This document shows, piece after piece, positions 52,311-61,751 of a stretch of DNA of 64,000 bases. Every line of letters begins with the position of its first letter. Positions within the stretch are counted from its first letter, which is position 1. Below the pieces are notes generated by a model. The model was given only the letters and a program-made list of their open reading frames with translations. It did not search any database and was not told the DNA's origin. The translations under genes were made by a program, and so were the position numbers. Source of the DNA: Dehalogenimonas sp. WBC-2 (GTDB taxonomy: Bacteria; Chloroflexota; Dehalococcoidia; Dehalococcoidales; Dehalococcoidaceae); the NCBI GenBank assembly GCA_001005265.1, contig CP011392.1, positions 806,001 through 870,000 of the forward strand, written 5' to 3'.

Positions 52311-53428
52311 TGACCATTCCGATATTTGATCCGATTGCACAGTTACAACCGATTCGAGCTGAAATAAATGAAGCTATAAAGCGGGTACTTGATAGCGGTC
52401 AATTTATTTTAGGACCAGAAGTCGAAAGTTTTGAAAGTGAAATCGCCACGTACCTGGATACCAAGTATGCCATCGGAGTTGCTTCAGGTACAGATGCTCT
52501 TCATCTTTCGTTATTAGCCTGTGATATCGGCCCTGGAGACGAGGTTATTACCACTCCATTTACGTTCTTTGCCACAGTTGAAGCTATCGTTCATTGTGGA
52601 GCGAGGCCGGTTTTTGTTGACATCAATCCTGTGACATGCAATATGGATCACTATCTTTTAGAAGCAGCGATAACACCAAAGACAAAAGCCATTCTCCCAG
52701 TCCATCTCTATGGCCACCCATGCAATATGAATTCCATAATGGATATCGCCCAGAAACATGGATTGAAGGTTGTTGAAGATTGTGCACAATCCCTTGGTGC
52801 GGAATACAGTGGAACTAAAGTCGGATCCATTGGCGATGCCGGGTGCTTAAGTTTCTTCCCATCAAAGAACCTGGGAGCCTATGGTGACGGTGGTATGGTA
52901 GTTACCAATAATCCAGTAATTGCCGAAAGGGTTCGTTCTCTCAGAAAACATGGCGCAAAGAAAGCCTACTATCATGAAGAATCCGGCTTTAATAGTCGTC
53001 TTGATGCATTACAGGCAGCAATATTGAGAGTGAAACTCAAACACCTACCCGAGTGGATTTCGAAGCGGCAAAAAGTTGCATCAATTTACTCATCAGCTCT
53101 TCATGACATTGAAGGTCTGATTTCTCTGCCGTCAATATCTGAAGGACAGGCGTGGAACTACTACACTATTCGTCTGTCCAATCTGGATCGTGGTAATCTT
53201 CAAATGTTCCTCACAGACAGAGGTATCCAAACCGCTGTGTACTATCCGTTGTCTCTCCATTTACAGGTAGCCATGAAAGAGTACGGTTACCAAATCGGTG
53301 ATTTCCCAATAGCTGAACAAGCGCAGAATGAAGTATTGTCACTACCCATGTACCCGGAACTCACCCAAAACCAAATCGATACCATTGCTCAATCCATCAG
53401 GGGATTCTTCAAGGTCAGCCATGTATAA
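52310..53428 (+). CDS. wbpE: DegT/DnrJ/EryC1 sugar aminotransferase, WbpE type
   Basis: 372 residues, fold type I PLP enzyme. PLP lysine K186 in FFPSKNLGAYGDGG, ASGTDALHL near 59-67 and VHLYGHPCNM at 131-140. In this setting it aminates C3 of the 3-keto UDP-sugar made by WbpB, with glutamate as likely donor. TAATG junction with wbpD. The 3' end overlaps the next gene by 8 nt. Confidence 0.9.
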   Translation: MTIPIFDPIAQLQPIRAEINEAIKRVLDSGQFILGPEVESFESEIATYLDTKYAIGVASGTDALHLSLLACDIGPGDEVITTPFTFFATVEAIVHCGARPVFVDINPVTCNMDHYLLEAAITPKTKAILPVHLYGHPCNMNSIMDIAQKHGLKVVEDCAQSLGAEYSGTKVGSIGDAGCLSFFPSKNLGAYGDGGMVVTNNPVIAERVRSLRKHGAKKAYYHEESGFNSRLDALQAAILRVKLKHLPEWISKRQKVASIYSSALHDIEGLISLPSISEGQAWNYYTIRLSNLDRGNLQMFLTDRGIQTAVYYPLSLHLQVAMKEYGYQIGDFPIAEQAQNEVLSLPMYPELTQNQIDTIAQSIRGFFKVSHV

Positions 53429-54146
53429 CGGTAAGACGGTCGCGGCGGTGGTGCCGGCCTATAACGAAGAAAACCTGATCGCCGACACCATCAAGTCGAT
53501 CCCGGAATATTTCGATAAGGTCTATGTGGTCAACGACGGCAGCAGTGATCGTACCGCTGAAATCGTTTCCGCCTTCACCAACGGCCGCGTCAAACTCATC
53601 AATCACCCGGTGAACAAAGGAGTTGGCGGAGCCATCATATCCGGCTACAAAAATGCCCTGGACGACAACATGGATATCGCCGTGGTCATGGCGGGTGACA
53701 ACCAGATGGACCCCGATAATTTATCAGCTTTACTAGCCCCGATATTTTTTGATGTTGCCGATTACACCAAAGGAGATAGACTATCCAAGTCCGGTTTTCA
53801 AAAAGGCATGAGCCCCTGGCGCCGCCTGGGCAACTTCCTGCTCACCTGGCTCACCCGCATCGCCGCGGGCAACCGGAGCATTCAGGATCCGCAAAACGGC
53901 TACACCGCCATCACCAATGAGGCGCTGAAGAAGATCAACCTGGATGATGTTTACCCCTGGTACGGCTACTGCAATGACATGCTGGTAAAAATGAGTGCCT
54001 ATAAAATGCGGATAATGGATGTTCCCATGCCCGCCAGGTACGGCAAAGAACGGTCCAAGATCAGGTACCACAAGTATATCCCCAAGGTGTCGGGGTTATT
54101 AGTGAGGTTGTTCATCTGGCGGCTGATTGGGAGCCGCCGCCGATGA
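53421..54146 (+). CDS. Family 2 glycosyltransferase, polyprenyl-phosphate type
   Basis: 241 residues from the ATG at 53421 (MYNGKTVAAVVPAYNEE); a longer start upstream runs through wbpE and is rejected. GT-A fold with VVNDGSSDRT, the DxD-like MAGDNQMDPDNL and QNGYTAI. No membrane helices except perhaps one near the C-terminus. Such enzymes transfer a sugar to dolichyl or undecaprenyl phosphate or to a lipid-linked glycan. Most of the gene is GC-rich in codon third positions, but about 53715-53810 is AT-rich, so it looks mosaic. ATGA overlap with the next gene. Confidence 0.88.
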   Translation: MYNGKTVAAVVPAYNEENLIADTIKSIPEYFDKVYVVNDGSSDRTAEIVSAFTNGRVKLINHPVNKGVGGAIISGYKNALDDNMDIAVVMAGDNQMDPDNLSALLAPIFFDVADYTKGDRLSKSGFQKGMSPWRRLGNFLLTWLTRIAAGNRSIQDPQNGYTAITNEALKKINLDDVYPWYGYCNDMLVKMSAYKMRIMDVPMPARYGKERSKIRYHKYIPKVSGLLVRLFIWRLIGSRRR

Positions 54147-55207
54147 GGATCATGGTCGATATAGGCCATCCGGCGCACGTCCATTTCTACAAGAATTTCA
54201 TCCGGGAAATGGAGAAAAAAGGCCATGAGATCCTGGTCACCGCCAGAGACAAGGATGTCGCCGTTCATCTACTAAAGGCGTATGGCATCAAACACACAGT
54301 GATCGGGAAGATTCGCCCGGGCAAACTCAATCTTATCCGGGAGTGGATTGGACGTGACCTGAGCATTTATGCCATCGCCAGAAAATTCCGCCCCGATATC
54401 CTCACGGGGATTGGCAACCCCTGCGCTGCCCACGTGGCCAGATTGATTGGAGCTAAATCGATAATCTTCAACGACAGCGAATGCGGCGGACTGGGTAATT
54501 CAATCACTCATCCCTTCGCTAATGTAATCTGCACTCCCGCATGCTTCAACAAAGAATTGGGCAAGAAACAAGTACGCTACAACGGATACCATGAACTGGC
54601 GTATCTTCACCCCAACTATTTTAAACCCGATCCAACGGTACTTGAAGAACTGGGACTGAATGAGAATGACAAGCTTATCATTATGCGTTTCGTAGCCTGG
54701 GGTGCCAACCACGACGTTGGACAACACGGCTTCAATATGCAATATAAGAAGCGACTCGTAGAAGAACTGAACAAATACGGCAGGGTGATTATTACTTCAG
54801 AAACCCCTTTGCCCCAGGAATTCGAGCAATATAAAATGACAGTTTCCCCGGAGAAAATACTCGATCTGATGTATTATGCGACGCTGCTCATTGGTGATAC
54901 TCAAACAATGACAACTGAAGCCGCCGTCCTGGGGACACCGGCAATTCGCTATAATTCATTCGTGGGTCCCAATGATATGAGCAATTTCATCGAACTCGAG
55001 AATAAGTACGGTTTGATTTATTCCGTTTGTGATCCGGATCAAGCAATTTCTAAGGCAGTAGAACTTCTTCAGATGACGGATTTAAAACCAATTTGGAAGG
55101 AAAGAAAAGACCGACTCATCCAGAATAAGATCGATGTCACGCAGTTCATGATGAATTATTTCGAAGCCGCCGCTGGGAACTCTTTTAGAGGTAGCGCAGG
55201 CAGTTGA
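54143..55207 (+). CDS. DUF354 family glycosyltransferase-like protein
   Basis: 354 residues. The start MRIMVDIGHPAHVHFYKN is a hallmark of DUF354, a GT-B-like family found in archaea and some bacteria and usually in polysaccharide clusters. The C-terminal half has GDTQTMTTEAAVLGTPAIRY, similar to the UDP-binding region of GT-B enzymes. Sugar specificity is unknown. ATGA overlap at its start; its TGA overlaps the TTG start of the epimerase. Confidence 0.85.
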   Translation: MRIMVDIGHPAHVHFYKNFIREMEKKGHEILVTARDKDVAVHLLKAYGIKHTVIGKIRPGKLNLIREWIGRDLSIYAIARKFRPDILTGIGNPCAAHVARLIGAKSIIFNDSECGGLGNSITHPFANVICTPACFNKELGKKQVRYNGYHELAYLHPNYFKPDPTVLEELGLNENDKLIIMRFVAWGANHDVGQHGFNMQYKKRLVEELNKYGRVIITSETPLPQEFEQYKMTVSPEKILDLMYYATLLIGDTQTMTTEAAVLGTPAIRYNSFVGPNDMSNFIELENKYGLIYSVCDPDQAISKAVELLQMTDLKPIWKERKDRLIQNKIDVTQFMMNYFEAAAGNSFRGSAGS

Positions 55208-56265
55208 AAACCATATCTGTAATCGGAGCCCGTCCCCAGTTTATTAAATATGCTCCTCTATCAAAAGAGCTGCACAAGCATTTTACGGAAAAACTGATCC
55301 ATACCGGCCAACACTATGACTACCTGATGAATAAGATATTTTTTGAGGAACTGGAAATCCCGGAGCCTGACTATTACCTGGGAGTTGGATCGGGAACCCA
55401 TGGGGCTCAAACCGGAGACATGCTCAAAAAGATCGAGGAAATCCTGGATTTAGAAAAACCGGATATGGTTCTCGTCTATGGTGATACCAACTCTACCCTG
55501 GCCGGTGCCCTGGCTGCTTCAAAAATGCAGATTAAAATAGGTCACATCGAAGCTGGCCTCAGGAGTTTTGATAAGTCAATGCCGGAGGAGATCAACCGGG
55601 TATTGACCGACCATTGCTCAGACCTCCTCTTCTGCCCCACCCAGACAGCGATTGATAATCTTCACAAAGAAGGGATTGCGCAAGGGGTGCATCTTACCGG
55701 AGACGTCATGGTAGATGCCTCTCTATACGCTAGAATCCGGGCTGAGAGCTCAGATATTTTGGAAAGGTTACACCTCAAGAGTAAAGAATATCTTCTGGCA
55801 ACCGTTCATCGCGCGAGCAATACAGATGTCAAAGAGAATCTGGCAAACATCGTGGAAGCCTTCTGCCAACTCGACGAAACACTAGTATTGCCGCTTCATC
55901 CCCGGACCACCAAACAGTTAAAACATTTTGGCCTCTATGAAAAACTCGCATCAAAGGTTAAATTGACTGAACCATTGGGTTATTTAGAGTTTACAAAACT
56001 TCTAAACCATGCTAGTAAAGTGCTGACTGATTCAGGGGGAGTTCAGAAGGAAGCGTATATATTAGGGGTTCCGTGTATCACTTTGAGAGATACCACTGAA
56101 TGGGTGGAAACCGTGGATACGGGCTGGAATACTCTGGCAGGCACTAATGCTGAAATCATCGTTGCCAGTGTTATTGAATTTCAACCTCAAAAACACTTGG
56201 CTAATTCTTTTCCATGTGGCGCATGTGATCGAATAATCAAGACAATGGAAGAGACAAGCTTCTAA
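55204..56265 (+). CDS. wbpI: UDP-N-acetylglucosamine 2-epimerase, WbpI type
   Basis: 353 residues of the non-hydrolysing 2-epimerase family. GARPQFIKYAPLS at 8-20, HTGQHYDYLMN, VYGDTNSTLAGA, HIEAGLRSFDKSMPEE and the C-terminal TDSGGVQKEAY motif. The stretch FFEELEIPEPDYYLGVGSGTHG fits WbpI, which turns the diacetamido-gluco sugar into the manno form, better than plain WecB. TTG start overlapping the previous stop. With wbpA, B, D and E it completes a five-step pathway. Confidence 0.85.
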   Translation: MKTISVIGARPQFIKYAPLSKELHKHFTEKLIHTGQHYDYLMNKIFFEELEIPEPDYYLGVGSGTHGAQTGDMLKKIEEILDLEKPDMVLVYGDTNSTLAGALAASKMQIKIGHIEAGLRSFDKSMPEEINRVLTDHCSDLLFCPTQTAIDNLHKEGIAQGVHLTGDVMVDASLYARIRAESSDILERLHLKSKEYLLATVHRASNTDVKENLANIVEAFCQLDETLVLPLHPRTTKQLKHFGLYEKLASKVKLTEPLGYLEFTKLLNHASKVLTDSGGVQKEAYILGVPCITLRDTTEWVETVDTGWNTLAGTNAEIIVASVIEFQPQKHLANSFPCGACDRIIKTMEETSF

Positions 56266-57608
56266 TGTACCCAATTATTGCAGAAAATATCGTGTACCCT
56301 CTTGGAGATTTGATATTTCAAACATCTGTGATAAAGTACTTCCACTGGTTACAAAAGACCCAGTGGTGGTCCCCTGAGCAACTTAAAGATCTACAGGATC
56401 GGAAATTACGAACTCTCATAACCCACGCCTATAATAAAGCACCATACTACAAGAAACTTTTTAGCAACTTAGGTTTGATGCCGTCCGATATTCAAACAAC
56501 TGAAGATTTGTCTAAGCTTCCAGTTTTAACAAAGGAGGATATCAGGACCCACTTCGATGAATTGAAGGCGGCTGACTTCGATAGTCACAAACCTATCCCC
56601 AACGCCACCGGTGGTTCAACCGGGGAACCTTTGCGTTACTATATCTCTAAAGACGTTTCATCAATTAATTGGGCTAGTATGTATAGAGGTTGGAGCTGGG
56701 CTGGTTACGGTTTTGGTGACAAAAGGGCTACCTTGGCCGGTTCTTCGTTAATCCCAGGGCAATCACCGTCTATGTTCACCAGAATGAGATCGGCAGTCGA
56801 AAGAAACCTGCCATTATCGGCTGTTCACCTGAATAAAGAGATCCTATCTTCATATGCCACTAGACTCGCCTCTTATAAACCTGATTTCCTGCGCGGTTAT
56901 CCGTCGGCAATATATACAATGGCAGACTACCTAAAACATACAAACATAGACACGATAAAACCTAAGGCAATATTTACCACGGCCGAGATGTTATTGCCGA
57001 ACCACAGAGAAGCCATTGAAAGCCAGTTCGGCTGCAAAGTGTTTGATCAATATGGTGCCTACGACGGTGGCGGCCAGGCAATGGAGTGTGAACTACATCA
57101 AGGTTTCCATATCACCGTAGAGAAAGCCATTATGGAGATTCTGGATGTCAAGGGTAATACGAGTCCGCCGGGGGAATCTGGCCGGATTGTCGTCACTGAT
57201 CTTCATAATTACGCTATGCCTTTCATTAGATATGAGGTAGGCGATATTGGCATCATGAGTAATCAACCTTGTGCCTGTGGTCGCAGTCTTCCATTATTGA
57301 AATCAATCGAAGGGCGAACTACGGACATTATAAAATTTTCAAACGGAGTTACGATTGCCGGGCCAGCGGTAACTTTAATGTTTAAAGATCGTGAGGTCAA
57401 ACAATACCAACTAGTTCAGGAAGCGCACAATGAACTGACTGTTAGTATTGTGAAAAATAATAATTATACAGATGTTGATACTAATAAACTCTTGGGTGTG
57501 CTTAAACACCATACCGGATCAGGAATCCATATTCATATCAATTTCTGTGATCATATTCCAAATGAGCCAAATGGTAAATACAAGTTTATAATACAGAAAC
57601 AAGGTTAA
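56265..57608 (+). CDS. CapK/phenylacetate-CoA-ligase-like adenylate-forming enzyme
   Basis: 447 residues of the ANL superfamily. The P-loop-like NATGGSTGEPL at about 108-118, a YGAYDGGGQAMEC motif, and GDIGIM near the hinge are present, followed by a short C-terminal domain. CapK-type members occur in capsule and polysaccharide clusters, where they may activate an acid or modify a sugar, but no reaction is settled. A CxxC (CACG) stretch near 331 may bind a metal. TAATG junction with wbpI. Confidence 0.85.
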   Translation: MYPIIAENIVYPLGDLIFQTSVIKYFHWLQKTQWWSPEQLKDLQDRKLRTLITHAYNKAPYYKKLFSNLGLMPSDIQTTEDLSKLPVLTKEDIRTHFDELKAADFDSHKPIPNATGGSTGEPLRYYISKDVSSINWASMYRGWSWAGYGFGDKRATLAGSSLIPGQSPSMFTRMRSAVERNLPLSAVHLNKEILSSYATRLASYKPDFLRGYPSAIYTMADYLKHTNIDTIKPKAIFTTAEMLLPNHREAIESQFGCKVFDQYGAYDGGGQAMECELHQGFHITVEKAIMEILDVKGNTSPPGESGRIVVTDLHNYAMPFIRYEVGDIGIMSNQPCACGRSLPLLKSIEGRTTDIIKFSNGVTIAGPAVTLMFKDREVKQYQLVQEAHNELTVSIVKNNNYTDVDTNKLLGVLKHHTGSGIHIHINFCDHIPNEPNGKYKFIIQKQG

Positions 57609-57615
57609 CCTCAGT

Positions 57616-58914
57616 TTGCGAGATTATTTGGTAGCAGTACAGGTTCAACGATTATTTAGTTTTTTTGCGTCGCGAATTAGGCTTCTGATAAAACATCGTA
57701 GTACAGTAGATATCTTTGCCAGTGCGCTTATCAGGATGGGGGCGGGGTTTTTATTCTGGATTGTAGCAACCCAAACCCATTCTGCATCTGATGTGGGAAT
57801 CGCGACAGCCGTCATCTCTGCAGCCTCTCTCGTGGTTGCTATATCAACGTTCGGTTTTGAATATGGGCTCCTTCGTTTCTTCGATCAGTTTAAGAATATT
57901 CCGCGACGTCTTATTGAATCAACCGTTTCTTTCGTTCTTGTCAGTACATTTGTTTTTTCGTTTGTGTTTGTTATTGGTATGCCCTTGTGGGCAAAAGGAT
58001 TGCAATCATCCTTCTATTCCCCAGTCATGGGACTCGTTTTTATTATCCTTGCACTTGTTACTAGTCTCCATCTATTGTTTCATCGCATTTATATTGCCGT
58101 TTCAAGAACCGAGTTCACGCTCCTTCAATCTACGATTGCCGGTTCAGTACGCTTCATCCCGCTGTTTCTCATTCCTGTTGCTTTCCACGGAAGCCTAACC
58201 CTGTCCTGGATAATTGGTATCGGAACCTCGGTTTTTATCGGTTTGGTTTTTATAATTCCACGTTTCATGGGTAATAGGTTTATTCGTTTTAGAATAGAAA
58301 AGGATGTGATCGGTACCATAGGAGCCTTTTCGTTCAAAAGCGGTGTAGGTAGCTTTCTAAATTCTGCTACGGCGTTGATAGTACCACTTTTGGTCGTTAA
58401 CATTTTGGGGACTGAGCAAAATGCTTATTTCTATATGTCTTGGGCATTGGCTAACATACTCGTTAATATCCCTGTTTCTTCTGCATGGACTGTATTAGCT
58501 GAAGGTTCGCGACAAGTTGCTATAAAACAAGGGGTTTTCAGACGCGAATTGAAGCTCTCTATTTTAATCTTAGTTCCCCTCATAATCATCGTGTTTTTAT
58601 GGGGAGATAAGATTTTGTCCATATTTGGATCCGAATATTCATTTTACGGATATGATGTCCTGAAATTATTGGCGATATCTTCTCTTCCAATGACTTTTAA
58701 TTATTTGTATCTTTCCACGCTGGCAATCGACATGAAGATGAAGGAAGTAATAACATTCAATGCTGTTATCACTTCTATTTCGCTTGTGGGTTCCTACGCC
58801 TTGCTTCCACTTATTGGGTTGAATGGTGTTGGCTTAAGTTGGTTAACTGCTCACTGTTTAGTGCTCATATATATCTTGATTCGAAAGTACTCAAGGCAGA
58901 TTAGTACGTCATGA
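57616..58914 (+). CDS. Polysaccharide flippase (Wzx/MATE-like)
   Basis: 432 residues with about 12 membrane helices and few charges within them, matching the oligosaccharidyl-lipid flippases. An early SADVGIATAVISAAS segment follows the usual second helix. It would move a lipid-linked glycan across the membrane. TTG start at 57616 is the best available but weak. ATGA overlap with the next gene. Confidence 0.85.
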   Translation: MRDYLVAVQVQRLFSFFASRIRLLIKHRSTVDIFASALIRMGAGFLFWIVATQTHSASDVGIATAVISAASLVVAISTFGFEYGLLRFFDQFKNIPRRLIESTVSFVLVSTFVFSFVFVIGMPLWAKGLQSSFYSPVMGLVFIILALVTSLHLLFHRIYIAVSRTEFTLLQSTIAGSVRFIPLFLIPVAFHGSLTLSWIIGIGTSVFIGLVFIIPRFMGNRFIRFRIEKDVIGTIGAFSFKSGVGSFLNSATALIVPLLVVNILGTEQNAYFYMSWALANILVNIPVSSAWTVLAEGSRQVAIKQGVFRRELKLSILILVPLIIIVFLWGDKILSIFGSEYSFYGYDVLKLLAISSLPMTFNYLYLSTLAIDMKMKEVITFNAVITSISLVGSYALLPLIGLNGVGLSWLTAHCLVLIYILIRKYSRQISTS

Positions 58915-60851
58915 ATAATGGTGTTCCAACGCGATATTCTCTGACCAATGCGCTTAAGCACCTACCCATTGTTATTGTGGCCTTTGCCGTAGTAACAATA
59001 TTAGTCTTAATAGCTTTTGACAGCCTTTCCCTGATCAAACGTGGGTCATTGTATATATTGCCTGCTGTGTTGTTGTTATTAGTGTACTTCCAAAGAAGGA
59101 AAATCGGCGTCGTGCGCATTGTTTCGTTGACTGTCTTGATTAAACTTAATAACGGACTATTTGCCCGTTTAACGGGTCTAAACATTTTAGTTCAGCTTAT
59201 AAGCATCATCGCTGTTGTATTGTATCCCCAACAACGTCCCGTTCTTTACTTCGTATTCATTATCATGGCTGTGATTATCACGATAATCCAAATTATGTCA
59301 GTCACCCGGGATGACAAATCAAAACGTGCCATTATAATTATCGAGACAATGGCGTTGGCCTTGAATATTATGCTTTGCGAGACACTCCGTTATCCCTTAT
59401 ATTTTGGAACCACAGATCCTATTTATCATATGAGTTATATTAGTAGTGTTATTAACCTTGGACATACAAGTAACTTTTTAGCTGATTACGAACATTTCCC
59501 TTTGTATCAAATATTTGGTGCTTCAGGGGTGCTCACGACCGGATTAGATATAAAAGTCATCTATTTTCTTTTATTCTCCCTGTCTTTTATCGTAACGGTA
59601 CCACTAGTCTATCTTCTTGTCTCCAAATTAACAAAAGATATGCAACTTTCTTTGTTTGCTATGCTCTTATTTGGTCTCAGCAGTGAGGTTCTCTTTGCCG
59701 GTATGAATGGTACGGTACGGGCTATAGCATTTGTACTTCTTTTGTTCATTATCTACTTACTAATAACGCGCCGTGGCAACCCGATAAAAACGGTATTAGT
59801 AATTGTCTTTGGAATTGCACTCACATTAACCCATCCCACAACCACGGTTCAAGGTATCATGATCCTCACGGTGTTGTATATAGCTGAGCGTGTTTTTAAC
59901 AAACAAGCACGCAATTTTACTTTCAGCTACATTCTATTTTTAGTGCTAATTAATCTGAGTTATTGGCTATATGCAGCCGATTTTGTGCTTGCACGACTAT
60001 CCACTGTAGTAACAAGTTTTTCCGAGTTGTCTGCTCTGCCAGATTTAAGTAGTATTGAAAAATCTCTTTCCGCTTCGCTAATAGGTGGCATTGAGCAAGC
60101 TATAATAGCTTTCTTAGCGATCGTGGGCATAATGAGTCTAGCGAATAGGGCCGGGGAAAAAGACGGTTACTTATTAAAGCCTTTGATATGGTTCACTCTT
60201 TTTGGGTTACTGTTATACCTGGATACCCCATTGCAATACCTAGCGTACATTTTCCTCACAGCCCGCTTACCTTTGATGGTTGCCCCATTTATATTCTTGG
60301 CTGTTGCTGAAGGGTTACTTACTATAGTTTCTAAGCGTGCAACCAAAAACAACTGCAATAGGCCTGCCTCTAGCTTTATTCCTGCGCTGACTACGTCACT
60401 AATCTTGGTTCTCTTTGGATTATCGTCCGTTTTAGGGCTTGCAAACTCAACAGATCGGGACTTTTCATCAGTTTTGGGGGCTGAAAATCGCCGCTACTTC
60501 ATAGAATCAGAAATTTTCGCTTTTAATTTCGTGGCTGAGAGCCTATCTGAAAATGATCATGTCGTCTACTCGGATTGGCAATCTCAACGGTACTTAAGCG
60601 GATTATTGGACCTTAATTCAACGTCCGTATACTCGAATGTTCAAAATGGGGTTAATGAACAACAGCAAGTGTATGTCCTCCGGGATCTTGAAGCTTTAGA
60701 AAAAGGACAATTACGTTTTCTAGATTTCCCTGAGAATGCCGGACGTGCTGTTGGGATTATTGTACCAACCGATGAGTTGTTTAACAATGGATTTGTCCAC
60801 TATTCCAAGATCTATGTGAACTCTTCAACCTCAGTTTATGTAAAAACATAA
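58911..60851 (+). CDS. Large polytopic membrane protein, probable glycan polymerase or transferase
   Basis: 646 residues with roughly 13-14 helices (to about residue 520) and a soluble C-terminal domain of about 125 residues facing outside. A TTDPIYHMSYISSV stretch with an Asp in the first large loop and a following H-containing loop recall GT-C type enzymes or O-antigen polymerases, but no firm family match is made. It is last in the sugar operon after the flippase, so polymerisation or transfer of the exported glycan is likely by position. Confidence 0.7.
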   Translation: MNNGVPTRYSLTNALKHLPIVIVAFAVVTILVLIAFDSLSLIKRGSLYILPAVLLLLVYFQRRKIGVVRIVSLTVLIKLNNGLFARLTGLNILVQLISIIAVVLYPQQRPVLYFVFIIMAVIITIIQIMSVTRDDKSKRAIIIIETMALALNIMLCETLRYPLYFGTTDPIYHMSYISSVINLGHTSNFLADYEHFPLYQIFGASGVLTTGLDIKVIYFLLFSLSFIVTVPLVYLLVSKLTKDMQLSLFAMLLFGLSSEVLFAGMNGTVRAIAFVLLLFIIYLLITRRGNPIKTVLVIVFGIALTLTHPTTTVQGIMILTVLYIAERVFNKQARNFTFSYILFLVLINLSYWLYAADFVLARLSTVVTSFSELSALPDLSSIEKSLSASLIGGIEQAIIAFLAIVGIMSLANRAGEKDGYLLKPLIWFTLFGLLLYLDTPLQYLAYIFLTARLPLMVAPFIFLAVAEGLLTIVSKRATKNNCNRPASSFIPALTTSLILVLFGLSSVLGLANSTDRDFSSVLGAENRRYFIESEIFAFNFVAESLSENDHVVYSDWQSQRYLSGLLDLNSTSVYSNVQNGVNEQQQVYVLRDLEALEKGQLRFLDFPENAGRAVGIIVPTDELFNNGFVHYSKIYVNSSTSVYVKT

Positions 60852-60862
60852 ACACGCCATCG

Positions 60863-61702
60863 CTATTTACCAACAACAACATTCAACAATAATTGAAGTA
60901 AAAGGTATGGTTCTTCGGAGTCCGTCTTATACAATGCAAACTCAATTTTCTGATCTTGACCACTCGTGGTAAGGGTAAAAGTTACCGGCGTCTCCACCCT
61001 TTGATCGTGAACCATGATGACAGAGTCCAGAACGGTGGCAGGTTGTCCATTAATAGTCACCACGACAGTATAGCTGGTCGTCTCCTGCTCCCGATTCACT
61101 ATGCCCACCGTGACTTCCGCTCTCTCTCCCAGTGTGATCTCCGTTGGGTAATTATCAGCCTTGCCGTCGGCCCCTAGGATATAGAATTCGGTAAACTTCT
61201 CCCCCACCTTAGGATTGGCCACCACAAAGCCCAGTGTCCCTATAGCCCCCACTATGGCCAGTACCAGAATGACGGACAGCGCCCGGTCCAGTTTCCCCTG
61301 GCTGGCCCATGACTTCTTCAGCGAAGGCAGTCTTTCGGCTATTTTTACCCGGAACCGGTCATCCGGCTCCAATCGGCTGCGCCGGTACCAGGCGATGGCC
61401 GCCATGATGACGATAAAAGCCAGTACGGATAAAAGTATTGGGGTTTGCCTAATACCCCATTCTGTATAATTGAGCGCCAGGCCGATCAGCGGTACCAAGG
61501 CGATGGAAAGGCCGAAACTGAGGGCAATGCGCTCGATGCCTCCCAGTGAACCATTACGCGGGAAAAGAGCCGCAATAAGGCTGTAGCCGGGTGAGAAGAG
61601 GATAAATATCAGGCCAAGAACAATACGCGCGGTGCCATCGGTGAAATTTACCAGAGGCACCAATAACACGGATAAAACCGCGATGATTATAAGGTCGAGC
61701 AT
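60863..61702 (-). CDS. DUF1616 membrane protein
   Basis: 279 residues. Four N-terminal helices (about 3-25, 27-50, 60-80, 88-108), with FILFSPGYSLIAALFP and the ERIALSFGLSIALVPLIGL stretch typical of DUF1616, then a fifth helix (about 140-160) and an external beta domain (GERAEVTVGIVNREQ). The domain is frequent in archaea and Chloroflexota, often near surface glycan genes. Convergent with the sugar operon with 11 nt between stops. GC-richer than the genes on its right side. Confidence 0.85.
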   Translation of the reverse strand: MLDLIIIAVLSVLLVPLVNFTDGTARIVLGLIFILFSPGYSLIAALFPRNGSLGGIERIALSFGLSIALVPLIGLALNYTEWGIRQTPILLSVLAFIVIMAAIAWYRRSRLEPDDRFRVKIAERLPSLKKSWASQGKLDRALSVILVLAIVGAIGTLGFVVANPKVGEKFTEFYILGADGKADNYPTEITLGERAEVTVGIVNREQETTSYTVVVTINGQPATVLDSVIMVHDQRVETPVTFTLTTSGQDQKIEFALYKTDSEEPYLLLQLLLNVVVGK

Positions 61703-61751
61703 TGAAGTCCGTCGGCTAAGATCATCCCAACCCCGTCTCTCGATTAATGCT

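Noticed and set aside
53328-53420. Longer N-terminus for the GT2 protein
   Set aside because: It would lie wholly inside wbpE in another frame and precedes the conserved GT2 start; the ATG at 53421 is better.
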